Below are positions 8,126 to 17,689 of a stretch of 64,000 nucleotides of DNA, piece after piece. The stretch lies in assembly GCF_902769175.1 (NCBI RefSeq), contig NZ_CACXNW010000007.1, positions 1-64,000 of the forward strand. Reading direction: 5' to 3'. Position 1 is the first letter of the stretch. Every line of letters begins with the position of its first letter. Position numbers and translations under genes: made by a program. The notes beneath the pieces were generated by a model, which did not search any database, was not told the DNA's origin, and was given only the letters and a program-made list of their open reading frames with translations. The DNA is from an uncultured Methanobrevibacter sp. (GTDB taxonomy: Archaea; Methanobacteriota; Methanobacteria; Methanobacteriales; Methanobacteriaceae).

Positions 8126-10726
8126 ATGATAAAAAAACAGACAAAAAGCTATTCTAAAAAGCAGATTTATAAAAATCTCCACCCCTACGTTAAGGAATGG
8201 TTTGATAATAGCTTTGATGACTTTACACCTGCACAAAAGCAAGCGATTCCTGAAATACATAAGGGAAAAAACATCCTTGTTTCATCACCAACAGGATCTG
8301 GAAAAACATTAACTGCATTCCTATCTGTCATTAATGAATTGACAAGCCTTGCAGATAAGGGAAAGCTTGAAGACAAGGTATACTGCATTTACATATCTCC
8401 TCTCAAGGCATTGGACAACGACATCGAGAGAAATTTGGAACAGCCTTTAAATGAAATTGAAAAAATAGCTAAAAAGCCATTAAACATTCGTAAGGCTGTA
8501 AGAACTGGAGATACAAGCCAATACCAAAGAACAAAAATGCTAAAGAAGCCACCTCACATTCTAATTACAACTCCTGAAACATTGTCAATCCTTCTTGTTG
8601 CCCCTAAATTCCGGGAAAAGTTATCACATGTCAAATATGTGATTGTTGATGAGATACATTCATTGGCGGAAAACAAAAGGGGAGTTCATTTAAGCCTATC
8701 CTTAGAGAGATTGCAGGCATTGATTGGAGGATTTACAAGAATCGGATTATCAGCTACAGTCAGCCCCCTTGAGGAAGTGGCCAGATTCCTTGTAGGTTAC
8801 GAATATGGAATTGAAAGGGATTGCATTCTTGTTGACATAAACTACCTTAAGGAGCGGGACATTGAAGTGATTTCTCCAGTTGACGACATTGTAATAGCTG
8901 ACGATGAGGATACGAGAATGGCAACCTATGCATTGATAGATGACTTGGTAATGGAACATAAGACAAACCTTATCTTTACAAACACCCGTAGCGCAACTGA
9001 AAGATATGTTTACAACTTAAAGAAGCTTTATGGTGAGCACTTCAACAGCAACAACATTATGGCACACCACTCCTCACTTTCAAAGGAATCCAGATTGAGA
9101 ACTGAAGAAAAGCTAAAAAAAGGAGAGCTTAGGGCAGTTGTATCCTCAACTTCACTTGAACTTGGAATAGACATCGGATACATTGACCTTGTAATCCTAA
9201 TCAACTCTCCAAAGTCAGTTTCAAGAGCCCTTCAAAGAATAGGAAGAAGCGGACATAGGCTACATGAAAAATCTAAGGGAAGAATAATCGTTACAGATAG
9301 GGATGAACTTGTGGAATGCTCAGTGCTTCTTAAGAATGCCAAGGAAGGAAAAATTGACAATATAAAGATTCCAAGGGACTGCTTGGATGTATTAGCCCAA
9401 CACATATATGGAATGGGAATTGAAAACCCATGGGACATTGACTATGCCTATGACATAATCAGAAAAAGCTACTGCTATAAGGACCTTGATAGGGATGAGT
9501 ACGAAGATGTCTTAAGCTATTTGGCAGGAGAATATGTAGAGCTTGAGGAAAGATACGTTTATGCTAAAATTTGGATTGACTATAAGGAAAACACCTTTGG
9601 AAAAAGGGGAAAATTAGCAAGAATGCTTTATTCAACAAACATTGGTACAATTCCAGACCATTCTGCAGTTCTTGTAAAATGTGATGGAGAGACAATAGGA
9701 AAGGTTGAAGAGGACTTTATGGAAAAGCTTAAAAAAGGAGACAGCTTTGTCCTTGGAGGAAGAACCTATAAATTCAATTACGGCAAAGGAATGACAATAA
9801 ATGTTTCTCCAGCATCAGGACCTCCTACAATACCATCATGGTATTCAGAGCAATTGCCACTTGCATTTGACCTTGCAGTTGACATACAAAGGTTTAGATA
9901 CATATTGGAAAGCAGATTCCTGTATGCAAATTCCAAAGAGGAGATTATGGAATTCCTTCACGAATATCTTTATGTAGATGAATTTGCAGCAAATTCCATT
10001 TACGAATACTTCAATGAGCAATTCCTCTATGCACAAATACCTCATAAGCAAAGATTGCTTGTTGAGTATTACACAGGATTTGGAGGAAGAAAATTCGTTG
10101 TATTCCATAGCCTGTTCGGAACAAAGACAAATGATGCCATTGCAAGAGCTGTAGCTTATCTGGCATCTGACAGAAACAAGAGAAACATTACAATTTCAAT
10201 TACTGACAATGGATTTTACTTAAGCTCTGATGGAAAAATGGGAGCATTGGAAGCATTGAAGAGATTGACTCCAGACAACTTTGAAAACATTCTAATAAGA
10301 TCCCTTGATAAGACCGAAACATTGGCAAGCAGGTTTAGGCACTGTGCAGGAAGGTCTCTTATGACCTTAAGGAGATACAAAGGCCATGAAAAGTCAGTTG
10401 GAAGACAGCAAGTCAGAGGAAAGATATTATTGAAATATATTCAGGAAATGGACAATAATTTCCCAATCCTCAAGGAGTCAAGAAGGGAAGCAACTGAAGA
10501 TTATATGGATATTAAAAATGCAAAAAGAGTCATTTCATGGATACACAGTGGAGAAATGGAAATCAAAACAATTAATACGATTATCCCAAGCCCATTTGCA
10601 TTCAATCTTGTATCTCAAGGATATCTTGAAGTATTGAAACAGAACGACAAGTCTGAATTCACTAAAAGAATGCATAGGGCAGTTATAGAAAAAATCAAAG
10701 AGGAAATGAATAATGATTTTTATTAA
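8126..10726 (+). CDS. lhr: ATP-dependent helicase Lhr (Lhr-core)
   Basis: 866 residues, the length of archaeal Lhr-core. This superfamily 2 DNA helicase translocates 3'-5' and is linked to repair of stalled forks. Visible motifs are Q-like TPAQ at 34-37, Walker [11 protein letters not shown] at 53-62, DEIH at 175-178, SAT at 209-211 and motif [11 protein letters not shown] near 372-380. A winged-helix region and the Lhr-specific C-terminal domain ([29 protein letters not shown]) follow. No good ribosome site precedes the ATG. A TATA-like TTATACTATAAATA about 40 bp upstream implies a very short leader. The gene stands alone. Confidence 0.93.
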   Translation: MIKKQTKSYSKKQIYKNLHPYVKEWFDNSFDDFTPAQKQAIPEIHKGKNILVSSPTGSGKTLTAFLSVINELTSLADKGKLEDKVYCIYISPLKALDNDIERNLEQPLNEIEKIAKKPLNIRKAVRTGDTSQYQRTKMLKKPPHILITTPETLSILLVAPKFREKLSHVKYVIVDEIHSLAENKRGVHLSLSLERLQALIGGFTRIGLSATVSPLEEVARFLVGYEYGIERDCILVDINYLKERDIEVISPVDDIVIADDEDTRMATYALIDDLVMEHKTNLIFTNTRSATERYVYNLKKLYGEHFNSNNIMAHHSSLSKESRLRTEEKLKKGELRAVVSSTSLELGIDIGYIDLVILINSPKSVSRALQRIGRSGHRLHEKSKGRIIVTDRDELVECSVLLKNAKEGKIDNIKIPRDCLDVLAQHIYGMGIENPWDIDYAYDIIRKSYCYKDLDRDEYEDVLSYLAGEYVELEERYVYAKIWIDYKENTFGKRGKLARMLYSTNIGTIPDHSAVLVKCDGETIGKVEEDFMEKLKKGDSFVLGGRTYKFNYGKGMTINVSPASGPPTIPSWYSEQLPLAFDLAVDIQRFRYILESRFLYANSKEEIMEFLHEYLYVDEFAANSIYEYFNEQFLYAQIPHKQRLLVEYYTGFGGRKFVVFHSLFGTKTNDAIARAVAYLASDRNKRNITISITDNGFYLSSDGKMGALEALKRLTPDNFENILIRSLDKTETLASRFRHCAGRSLMTLRRYKGHEKSVGRQQVRGKILLKYIQEMDNNFPILKESRREATEDYMDIKNAKRVISWIHSGEMEIKTINTIIPSPFAFNLVSQGYLEVLKQNDKSEFTKRMHRAVIEKIKEEMNNDFY

Positions 10727-10899
10727 AAATTGTTAAATCTCTTAAGAAAGTTATATGATTATTTAAAAAGTTTTTAAAAGTTTAAAAATTATGAAAATTA
10801 ATTTAAAATGTATTAAAAATCCTTAAAAATATTTAAAAAGTTTTAAATACTATAAAAATATATCATATTTCGATAAATAATTCTTAAGGAGGGGGATAA

Positions 10900-11319
10900 A
10901 TGTGCTTGGAATTTTGGATAATACTTGCAATTGTATTCCTAATTGGAGAATTATTAAGTGGAGGATTCTGCTTATTGTCAATTGGAATCGGAGCAATAGC
11001 TGCAGCAATATTGAATTATTTTCAATATAACCTTACTATTCAAATCATTGCATTTATTATAATCACATTGATTTTCGTTCTGATTTCAAGGCCATTATAT
11101 AATAAGCTCAATAAGAATACTGTTGATAAGAAGTCAAATACAGAAAGGCTAATTGGATTAAAGGCAAAAGTCACAGAGGATATTAATTCAGATAAGATTG
11201 GAACCATCAAAGTAAATGGGGAAATTTGGAAAGCAATTTCAGATGAGGAAATATCCGAAGGAGAGGAAGTTGAAACCATAGCAATAGATGGAGTTAAGCT
11301 AAAGGTTAAAAAAGCTTAA
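10900..11319 (+). CDS. NfeD family membrane protein
   Basis: 139 residues of the short NfeD type: two to three N-terminal membrane helices (about 4-65), then a C-terminal OB-fold with LIGLKAKVTEDI and GTIKVNGEIWKAIS, the NfeD signature. NfeD proteins pair with SPFH/stomatin proteins in membrane microdomains, and an SPFH gene follows 170 bp downstream. A perfect AAGGAGGGGG precedes the ATG. The last six codons form the first part of a 45-bp tandem duplication that runs into the spacer. Confidence 0.88.
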   Translation: MCLEFWIILAIVFLIGELLSGGFCLLSIGIGAIAAAILNYFQYNLTIQIIAFIIITLIFVLISRPLYNKLNKNTVDKKSNTERLIGLKAKVTEDINSDKIGTIKVNGEIWKAISDEEISEGEEVETIAIDGVKLKVKKA

Positions 11320-11390
11320 AATCTTTATTGGGAAAAAAGAAAGATAAAGGTTAAAAAAGCTTAAAACCATTATAGGGAACAAAGAAATAA
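11301..11390. repeat. 45-bp tandem duplication starting inside the NfeD gene
   Basis: Copies at 11301-11345 and 11346-11390 share AAAGGTTAAAAAAGCTTAAA and a diverged ATT-GGGAA-AAAGAAA tail. The first copy contains the last codons and stop of the NfeD gene; the second is noncoding. Confidence 0.85.
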
Positions 11391-11489
11391 ATATTAACAT
11401 TTAAAAATAATTAATTAAACAAAAACAATTATTGAAATCTGAAAATAAGCATATCAAATAAAAATTATATTCATTTAGAAGGTGAAAAA

Positions 11490-12458
11490 ATGAACATTAT
11501 TTTATTAGTCTTAATCATAATAATCCTTGTAGTGTTTGCATCCAGAACCTTGCAAATATTAAGGCCTTATGAGAAAGGGGTTGTTGAAAGATTAGGAAAA
11601 TATAATAGAACTGTTGAAAGCGGTTTAAACATTATCATTCCATTTATCGAAACAATCAGAAAAGTTGACCTAAGGGAACAGGTTGTAGATGTTCCTCCAC
11701 AAGAGGTAATTACAAAAGACAATGCAGTTGTAGTTGTTGACTGTGTAATCTTTTATGAAGTCATTGATGCATTCAATGCTGTCTATAACGTTGCAAACTT
11801 CTATCAGGCAATTACCAAACTTGCCCAAACCAATTTAAGAAACATAATCGGTGATTTGGAATTGGACCAAACCTTGACTTCAAGGGAAATGATCAATACA
11901 GAATTGCGTGAAGTTCTTGATGTTGCAACTGACAAATGGGGAACTAAAGTAGTTAGAGTGGAAATTCAAAGAATTGAACCTCCAAAGGACATTGTTGAAG
12001 CAATGAGTAAACAGATGAAAGCTGAAAGATTCAAAAGAGCAACAATCTTAGAATCTGAAGGTTACAAGGAATCTGAAATCCAAAAAGCTGAAGGGGACAA
12101 GCAAGCTAAGATTCTTGCTGCAGAAGCAGAGGCAGAAGCAATCAAACAGGTTGCAGATGCAAAGAAATATCAAGAGATTGCAGTTGCAGAAGGTAAGGCA
12201 AAAGCTACTGAAATAACATATAATGCAATACATGCAGGAAATCCTACAAACGATTTGATTGCTATCAAATATTTGGAAGCTCTTGAACAAATAGCTGATG
12301 GAAATGCCACCAAAATCTTCCTGCCAACTGAAGTTTCTGGAATCTTAGGTTCAGTCGGAGGAATAGCTGAATTGTTCAAAGAAGATTCTGACAATGTAAA
12401 GGTTTTTGAAAAAACTTCTGAACAAAAGCAAATTGAAACCATGGAAAAAACTGAATAA
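11490..12458 (+). CDS. SPFH/Band 7 protein (stomatin/prohibitin-like, QmcA type)
   Basis: 322 residues: an N-terminal membrane anchor (2-20), then the SPFH domain starting RPYEKGVVERLGKY. It continues through VDLREQVVDVPPQEVITKDN and ends in a long Ala/Glu/Lys coiled coil (about 190-245, AEGDKQAKILAAEAEAEA). Such proteins oligomerise on the inner face of the membrane and partner with NfeD. The NfeD gene immediately upstream fits this pairing. The start follows GAAGGTGAAAAA. Length and domain order are normal for archaeal stomatins. Confidence 0.92.
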   Translation: MNIILLVLIIIILVVFASRTLQILRPYEKGVVERLGKYNRTVESGLNIIIPFIETIRKVDLREQVVDVPPQEVITKDNAVVVVDCVIFYEVIDAFNAVYNVANFYQAITKLAQTNLRNIIGDLELDQTLTSREMINTELREVLDVATDKWGTKVVRVEIQRIEPPKDIVEAMSKQMKAERFKRATILESEGYKESEIQKAEGDKQAKILAAEAEAEAIKQVADAKKYQEIAVAEGKAKATEITYNAIHAGNPTNDLIAIKYLEALEQIADGNATKIFLPTEVSGILGSVGGIAELFKEDSDNVKVFEKTSEQKQIETMEKTE

Positions 12459-12524
12459 AAACAAAAATTTAAAAATCAAAAAATATAAAATTAAATATAG
12501 AAATAATTGAAAAGAGGTGATATT

Positions 12525-12899
12525 ATGGCAAAAATGAATGCTGTGATTTTAGGATTTATACTAACATTAGTTGTAGCCCTATTCTTCAGCCGTTATGAAT
12601 TCTGGGGCCTTTTAATAGTTGGATTTATAGTAGGATACATTGCTCATGATGGAGCACTTGGCGGATTGTGGAATGCTGCTCTTGCAGGAGCATTCGGTTC
12701 AATAGTATCTGCAATCCTATTCGTAATACTTGTAACTGTTGGAGGAAGTGCATTAATGGGTCCTCTCGGAGGTCTTGCTGGATTTACAGTCTCTGGAATC
12801 ACAGGTTTTATTGATGTTATTCTTCAAATAATCAAATACATGATTGCTATGGGAATAACTGGTGCTATTGGTGGAGCAATAGCTGGAAAAGAAGAATAA
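12525..12899 (+). CDS. Small glycine-rich membrane protein (DUF5518-like)
   Basis: 124 residues from ATG 12525, chosen because AGAGGTGAT sits at correct spacing; an in-frame TTG at 12507 lies before that site. Four hydrophobic segments carry many Gly/Ala (FIVGYIAHDGALGGLWNAAL), and the protein ends in GGAIAGKEE. This resembles the small DUF5518 membrane proteins common in Methanobacteriales, for which no function is known. It follows the SPFH gene by 66 bp and may be co-transcribed, suggesting a membrane-organisation role (inference). Confidence 0.75.
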   Translation: MAKMNAVILGFILTLVVALFFSRYEFWGLLIVGFIVGYIAHDGALGGLWNAALAGAFGSIVSAILFVILVTVGGSALMGPLGGLAGFTVSGITGFIDVILQIIKYMIAMGITGAIGGAIAGKEE

Positions 12900-12978
12900 A
12901 AAATTTTATTTTTTCTTTTTCTTTATTTTTTTTAATACATTTTTTTATTTTTACTACTTTAAATGAATATTTTAAAAT

Positions 12979-13040
12979 AACCTACACTTTTTTACAACTT
13001 TAAATGATTAACCTACTCTTTTTTACAACTTTAAAAGATT
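12979..13040. repeat. Tandem repeat, two 31-bp units
   Basis: Copies 12979-13009 and 13010-13040 have the pattern AACCTAC(A/T)CTTTTTTACAAC with two mismatches over the unit. The rest of the 437-bp spacer (12900-13336) is T-rich. It includes a likely T-run terminator at 12905-12935 and further diverged copies of the unit to about 13090; I see no gene. Confidence 0.8.
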
Positions 13041-13336
13041 ATTTTAAATAAAATACTTTTTTATAGTTACCACTTAAGATGAATATTTAAAATAAAGTCT
13101 TCATTTTTATTTTAATTTTTATTCTAAAACTAATTAAATCGATTTTTTCTTTTTTCTTTTTTAAAAAATATTTAATCTCTTTTTTATGTCCTTTTTTTAA
13201 AATAAATTCTAAACAAATTAAAACAATCTTTCCTTTAAACTAAAAAACATTAAACTTTAAATTATATGAAAAATAAAAATCTAATAAGATATATAAAATG
13301 TTAATTGATTAATTTTAAAGTTTTAGGTGTGATTGA

Positions 13337-13870
13337 ATGGTAGATGCAGATAAGCAAAAAAATCCTAAAGGAAATAAAACTAAAAACAGTAGTTTGCCAG
13401 AGATAAATTTAAAATCATTGATATTTGGTGCAGCAGCATATGCATTTTTCCCACTTATGGCATATCAACATAATATTGATATCTTAATGGCATTTGCAGC
13501 TATTGGACCTCTTTATATAGGTTATGAGGCAAAAACAAAATTAAAAGCTGTCCTTTTAGGTATTGTTGGTGCAACACCATTACTCTACTTGGCATATGGG
13601 GGAATGATTGGAAACTATGTACCATCTGAAACTGGAGATTTAATCACTGTAGTTACAATTCTTGGCCTTGGTGCAATAATGGCATACTTCGGATCTTACC
13701 TTTACAAAGACAGATCCAAATCAAAAGAGGCTTACGAAGAGGCAAGCAGTTACAAAGGAACCAAGAACGTTCCAATTAAAATGAAAAAGATGGAAGACAC
13801 AGGAAGTGTAACAACCAATATCCGCAACCTCTTTTTACCAAGCAGAAAAAAGAAAGAAGAAGATGAATAA
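13337..13870 (+). CDS. Hypothetical membrane protein
   Basis: 177 residues. A basic, polar N-terminus (about 28 residues) is followed by four hydrophobic segments between about 30 and 122. A highly charged cytoplasmic tail ends in SRKKKEEDE. I recognise no family. Preceded by TAGGTGTGATTGA, a reasonable ribosome site. It stands alone between long AT-rich spacers and is convergent with purP. Codon use is like the neighbours, and it is probably a Methanobacteriales-specific protein. Confidence 0.65.
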   Translation: MVDADKQKNPKGNKTKNSSLPEINLKSLIFGAAAYAFFPLMAYQHNIDILMAFAAIGPLYIGYEAKTKLKAVLLGIVGATPLLYLAYGGMIGNYVPSETGDLITVVTILGLGAIMAYFGSYLYKDRSKSKEAYEEASSYKGTKNVPIKMKKMEDTGSVTTNIRNLFLPSRKKKEEDE

Positions 13871-14129
13871 AACAAATCTAATTTATTAGGATTTGAATAA
13901 ATCTTAAAATTAATAAACAAATCAAATCAATTAGAATTTAATAATTCTAATTATTCTATTTTTTTTAATATAATTCCAAATATCCTGTTTTTTAAATTGA
14001 TAGACACAAGTATTTTTTTAAATTTCATATTTATTTTGAAAATATGTTTTTTTAAAAAATAGTTTTAATAATGTCGAACTAAATAATGAGAAATAAAAAA
14101 AAGAAAAAAATAATGAAAAGATATTAAGT

Positions 14130-15221
14130 TTATGTAATGATCTTTTCAAATCCACCGTTTTCGAGTGCCATTTTAATTTCACGTGCAACTCTTCTTCCCA
14201 TACTCATACCTTCACCGTATTTGAGGTAACTGTAGGAAGAACCTTCCATGAAGGTGTTTGTACCACCATCAGTTCTTGCACTTGTTTCAAATACAACAAC
14301 TTCAAGGTTATCGTTAACAAGAGTTTGGATACAGAATGGACCGTTTAAACCAGGTTTTACTAATTCTGCAGCACTTTTAACTAATTTGTCACCGATTTCA
14401 AATGCTTGTGGGAGCAATGATTCTCTCATTACAACTGGGTGGTTACCAGTTACAACATAAGATGGGCTAATATCAATGGATAATTGGTCTTTAGCAGGCA
14501 TTCTTACAAATCCATCAATACTGGATTCGTATCTGCTGTCCATACCCATAAGTTCCACTTCATCATTTAATGCTGAGTAGAAATAGTGGATACAGTAGTT
14601 ACAACCGGATACATACTCTTCAATGTGAGCTTGTTCCACATCTGCATCTTCAATCCAGCCACGTTCTTTCATTGCTTCGATTTTTTCATCAAATTCTTCA
14701 GTAGATGAAGCTACGAAGTAACCTCTTCCACCTCTTGCTCCAGGGAACTTAACCATTACAGCACGGTCAATTTGTGAAGGGTCATCGTATTTCATTGGGA
14801 TTCTGATTTTACCGTTGACAAGCAATTGTCTTTCCAAGTCTCTTTCAGCTTCCCATCTTAAGATGTCTCTGTTACCGAACATAGGAACATTGAACTTGTC
14901 TTCAACATTGTCCAAACCTGCATATGCAACAAAGGATCCATGAGGAATAACGATTGCATTCATGTCTCTTAATTTTTGTTGAACATCTTCGTTTACAATG
15001 TCTTCAAATTTATCGACAATGATATATTCATCTGCTACATCAAAACGTTGATAAGGGACTTCTCTTCCTTTTGCACATACGATAGCAGTTCTAAATCCTT
15101 CTTGTTTAGCACCGTTAAGAATATGTAAAGAAGTGTGACTACCTAAAGTTGCGATAGTTATATTGTCTTTATCATATCCTTCTAAAATCTCCAATATTTT
15201 TTCTTTACTAACTTTACCCAT
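14130..15221 (-). CDS. purP: 5-formaminoimidazole-4-carboxamide ribonucleotide synthetase PurP
   Basis: 363 residues. PurP is the archaeal ATP-grasp enzyme that uses formate and ATP to formylate AICAR to FAICAR in purine synthesis, replacing the folate-dependent PurH step. Recognisable family segments are [20 protein letters not shown] at the N-terminus, [16 protein letters not shown] in the ATP-binding part, [16 protein letters not shown], and [19 protein letters not shown] near the metal site. The AGGAGATTAAAA ribosome site precedes the ATG. Its spacer to the phosphodiesterase gene is 393 bp and divergent. Confidence 0.95.
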   Translation of the reverse strand: MGKVSKEKILEILEGYDKDNITIATLGSHTSLHILNGAKQEGFRTAIVCAKGREVPYQRFDVADEYIIVDKFEDIVNEDVQQKLRDMNAIVIPHGSFVAYAGLDNVEDKFNVPMFGNRDILRWEAERDLERQLLVNGKIRIPMKYDDPSQIDRAVMVKFPGARGGRGYFVASSTEEFDEKIEAMKERGWIEDADVEQAHIEEYVSGCNYCIHYFYSALNDEVELMGMDSRYESSIDGFVRMPAKDQLSIDISPSYVVTGNHPVVMRESLLPQAFEIGDKLVKSAAELVKPGLNGPFCIQTLVNDNLEVVVFETSARTDGGTNTFMEGSSYSYLKYGEGMSMGRRVAREIKMALENGGFEKIIT

Positions 15222-15474
15222 TTTTAATCTCCTGAATGAAATAATTTTTCAGAAATAATCTTAAAATATAGAATATATTTATCGATAATAATATTATATT
15301 TTTATAAACTTATAAAGTTTTATTATTAATTTTCATTTGAAGTATATTAAACAAAACTTATACTGATTTTTAAAAAATTCCCTATACTGAAACGATATTA
15401 GAAAGAAAAAATATTAAAAAATGATGATTTTCTAAAAAACTATATAATTTATATTAAACAAAGTAATTATTGTT

Positions 15475-15563
15475 AAACAATTACTTAAGAAAAACTTAGA
15501 AGACTGGCAAAATAATTTATTTAAACAATCTTAAGAGAAACTTAGAAAACTGCCAAATTAATT
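15475..15563. repeat. Direct repeat, two copies of about 42 bp
   Basis: Copies at 15475-15518 and 15523-15563 share AAACAAT-CTTAAGA and AAACTTAGA-GACTG-CAAA. They lie in the purP/phosphodiesterase divergent spacer. The rest of that spacer (15222-15474) is AT-rich with probable TATA elements and no coding potential. Confidence 0.8.
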
Positions 15564-15614
15564 AATAGCTAAAACTGTTAAATTAATCTTAAAAACCAAA
15601 AGACATGTGAAATT

Positions 15615-16181
15615 ATGCTAATCGGACTAATATCAGACACACATATTCCAGATAGAAGAGTTAAACTTCCAGAAAAGGTTTTGGAAAGCTTTGAAAATGT
15701 TGAGTTAATACTTCATGCAGGAGACATTACAAGCCAAAGCGTTATTGATGAATTGGAAGCGATAGCTCCAGTTGTTGCAGTTGAAGGAAATATGGATCGA
15801 GTTGTTGGAGAGATTGATTTGCCTGCTGCAAAAGTCATTGAAGTGGAAGGTCATAAAATAGGAATAATCCATGGAGAGGTTTATCCAAGAGGAGACACAC
15901 AGCACCTATACTACAATGCATTACAGTTAGGTGTAGACATTCTTGTAAGCGGACATTCACATATAGCCCAATTGGAAAAGGTCAAGGATGTTATTTTAGT
16001 CAATCCTGGAAGTCCAACAAATCCAAGATTATCAGACCCCTCTGTAGCATTGATGGAAATAAATGGAAATGAGATAAGCATAGAATTCATACAAACTGGA
16101 AGACCTGTCTGTTCAGCATTGAATTTCTTTGAAGAAAAGGCAAAAAAGGACAAAGAGAAAGAAAACAATAAAGAGGAATAA
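15615..16181 (+). CDS. YfcE/MJ0936-type metallophosphoesterase
   Basis: 188 residues with all motifs of the small calcineurin-like phosphodiesterases: D8 and H10 in GLISDTH, D37 in HAGDIT, N59 in VEGNMD, H86 in IIHGE, and H114/H116 in SGHSHIAQ. The MJ0936 group hydrolyses phosphodiesters such as bis-pNPP with Mn/Ni; the cellular substrate is unknown. A charged Lys/Glu tail ends the protein. rlmE follows after 16 nt, so the two form an operon. The ribosome site of this gene is weak. Confidence 0.9.
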   Translation: MLIGLISDTHIPDRRVKLPEKVLESFENVELILHAGDITSQSVIDELEAIAPVVAVEGNMDRVVGEIDLPAAKVIEVEGHKIGIIHGEVYPRGDTQHLYYNALQLGVDILVSGHSHIAQLEKVKDVILVNPGSPTNPRLSDPSVALMEINGNEISIEFIQTGRPVCSALNFFEEKAKKDKEKENNKEE

Positions 16182-16197
16182 TTTAAGGAGGGCTAAA

Positions 16198-16824
16198 ATG
16201 GGAAGCAGATGGCAAGTGGAAAAGAAGAATGATCCTTATTATAAAAGAGCAAAAAGTGAAGAATACCGTTCAAGAGCATCATTCAAACTCAAACAGCTTG
16301 ATAAGAAATACAAGATCATTAAAGAGGGAGACACTGTAGTGGATTTAGGTGCAGCTCCTGGAGGATGGTCTCAAGTTGCTTTGGAAAAGGTAGGTGAAGA
16401 GGGAATCGTTGTAGGAGTGGACTTAAATAGGATAAAGCCATTCCCAGACCCTAATTTCTATGGAATCAGAGGAGACTTCACCAAAGACATTATTCAGGAA
16501 AAGGTTATGGAATTGACTAACGGAAAGGCAAAGGTCTTGATGTCTGATGCAGCACCTTCATTAACTGGAATCAAGGATTTAGACCATTTAAGATCTGTAG
16601 ACCTTGTTGAAACAGTATTTAAGATTGCAGACAATATTCTTGAAACTGAAGGAAACCTGGTAATCAAGGCATTTCAAGGAGCTGAATACAAGCGTCTTTT
16701 AGACAGCATAAAATACGATTTCAGAAAAGTGAAATCAACTAAGCCACCATCATCAAGACAAAAAAGCAAAGAAATGTATATTGTTGGATTAGGATATAGA
16801 AAAGGACCTAAAAGGAAAAAATAA
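16198..16824 (+). CDS. rlmE: 23S rRNA (uridine-2'-O) methyltransferase RlmE (FtsJ)
   Basis: 209 residues from the ATG after TTAAGGAGGGCTAAA; an upstream in-frame start inside the previous gene is rejected. The enzyme methylates the 2'-O of the A-loop uridine of 23S rRNA (U2552 in E. coli). The SAM site is VVDLGAAPGGWSQVA at 48-61. The catalytic K-D-K-E tetrad is at K30 (ASFKLKQL), D117 (MSDAAPS), K157 (VIKAF) and E192 (KEMYIV), spaced as in E. coli RlmE. It ends in a basic tail, and the stop lies within the first unit of a tandem duplication. Confidence 0.95.
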   Translation: MGSRWQVEKKNDPYYKRAKSEEYRSRASFKLKQLDKKYKIIKEGDTVVDLGAAPGGWSQVALEKVGEEGIVVGVDLNRIKPFPDPNFYGIRGDFTKDIIQEKVMELTNGKAKVLMSDAAPSLTGIKDLDHLRSVDLVETVFKIADNILETEGNLVIKAFQGAEYKRLLDSIKYDFRKVKSTKPPSSRQKSKEMYIVGLGYRKGPKRKK

Positions 16825-16907
16825 GAATTTTATAAATTTAATAAAAAAAGCATTGAATATGAAAATAAGAATTTTATAAATTTAATAAAAAAATAGTATT
16901 GAATAGG
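16818..16907. repeat. 44-46 bp tandem duplication at the rlmE 3' end
   Basis: Copies 16818-16861 and 16862-16907 share AAAATAAGAATTTTATAAAT and a following ATTGAATA(T/G)G. The first copy includes the rlmE stop codon. Confidence 0.85.
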
Positions 16908-16966
16908 AATAGTTAAAATTTTAATTAAAATTAGTTAAAATAAAAAAAGAAAGTTAAATAAAATAT

Positions 16967-17398
16967 TTATTTAACTGACAATGTATTATAAGCTTCTTGA
17001 GCTATCTTTAAATCTTCTCTTGTTTGTTTCAGTCTTTTATCAACTTCCGGAGCAGGCTTACCCATCGACAATGCACTTTCTACATCACTTAAATCATTTT
17101 GAACCCGTACAAGTTCCACTTTTGCATTTACAAACTCTCTTTCTAAAGTAATATTGTCCATAGCATAAATCTTATTACCAGTATCATTAAATTGAACCTC
17201 TAAATTGGTGCAATTAGATTTTAGCTCTGCTAATTGGTCATATTGAGTACCGGAAGAAATTCCACCAGTAAGATTAGAAGAGACTAGGCTAAAACCAATA
17301 TAAGCAATTGCAGCAACAGTAGCTACAATCATTATAACTCCTAAAACTGAAATTAGCATAGAAGTTGATTTGAATAGACCCAATCTTGATTTTCTCAT
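16967..17398 (-). CDS. Membrane-anchored coiled-coil protein, unknown
   Basis: 143 residues. A short basic N-terminus (MRKSRLGLFKS) precedes one hydrophobic helix (about 14-38), so it is membrane-anchored or exported. The remainder is a Gly/Ser linker followed by a helical, coiled-coil-prone segment (about 55-143) rich in Leu, Lys and Glu. No enzyme motif is visible and I do not recognise a family. ATGGTGAATTT precedes the start. It is convergent with rlmE and divergent from mcm. Confidence 0.65.
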   Translation of the reverse strand: MRKSRLGLFKSTSMLISVLGVIMIVATVAAIAYIGFSLVSSNLTGGISSGTQYDQLAELKSNCTNLEVQFNDTGNKIYAMDNITLEREFVNAKVELVRVQNDLSDVESALSMGKPAPEVDKRLKQTREDLKIAQEAYNTLSVK

Positions 17399-17519
17399 AA
17401 ATTCACCATAATATTATTTAAAAAATATCTAATACTATTATTAGTTTTAAATTTACACCTATTTATAATTATCAATTAAAACTGAAAATGATAATCGGAT
17501 AAAAAAATTAAAACTGAAT

Positions 17520-17603
17520 GTAAAATTATAACTGGATTAAATAAATAATAATTTGATAAAAGAATAAAAAATGATTGTAAAATTATAACTGGATTAAATC
17601 AAT
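17520..17603. repeat. Direct repeat, two 27-bp copies
   Basis: Copies at 17520-17546 and 17577-17603 share GTAAAATTATAACTGGATTA with a 30-bp gap. They lie in the promoter-side spacer of mcm. A TATA-like AAACTTTTATAA at about 17649-17660 is the only promoter sign there. Confidence 0.8.
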
Positions 17604-17689
17604 TTTACAAGCCAAATACAGTAGGAAAATGAAATTTTTTTTAAAATCAAATAAACTTTTATAAGATTAAATATAAAGAATATAATACA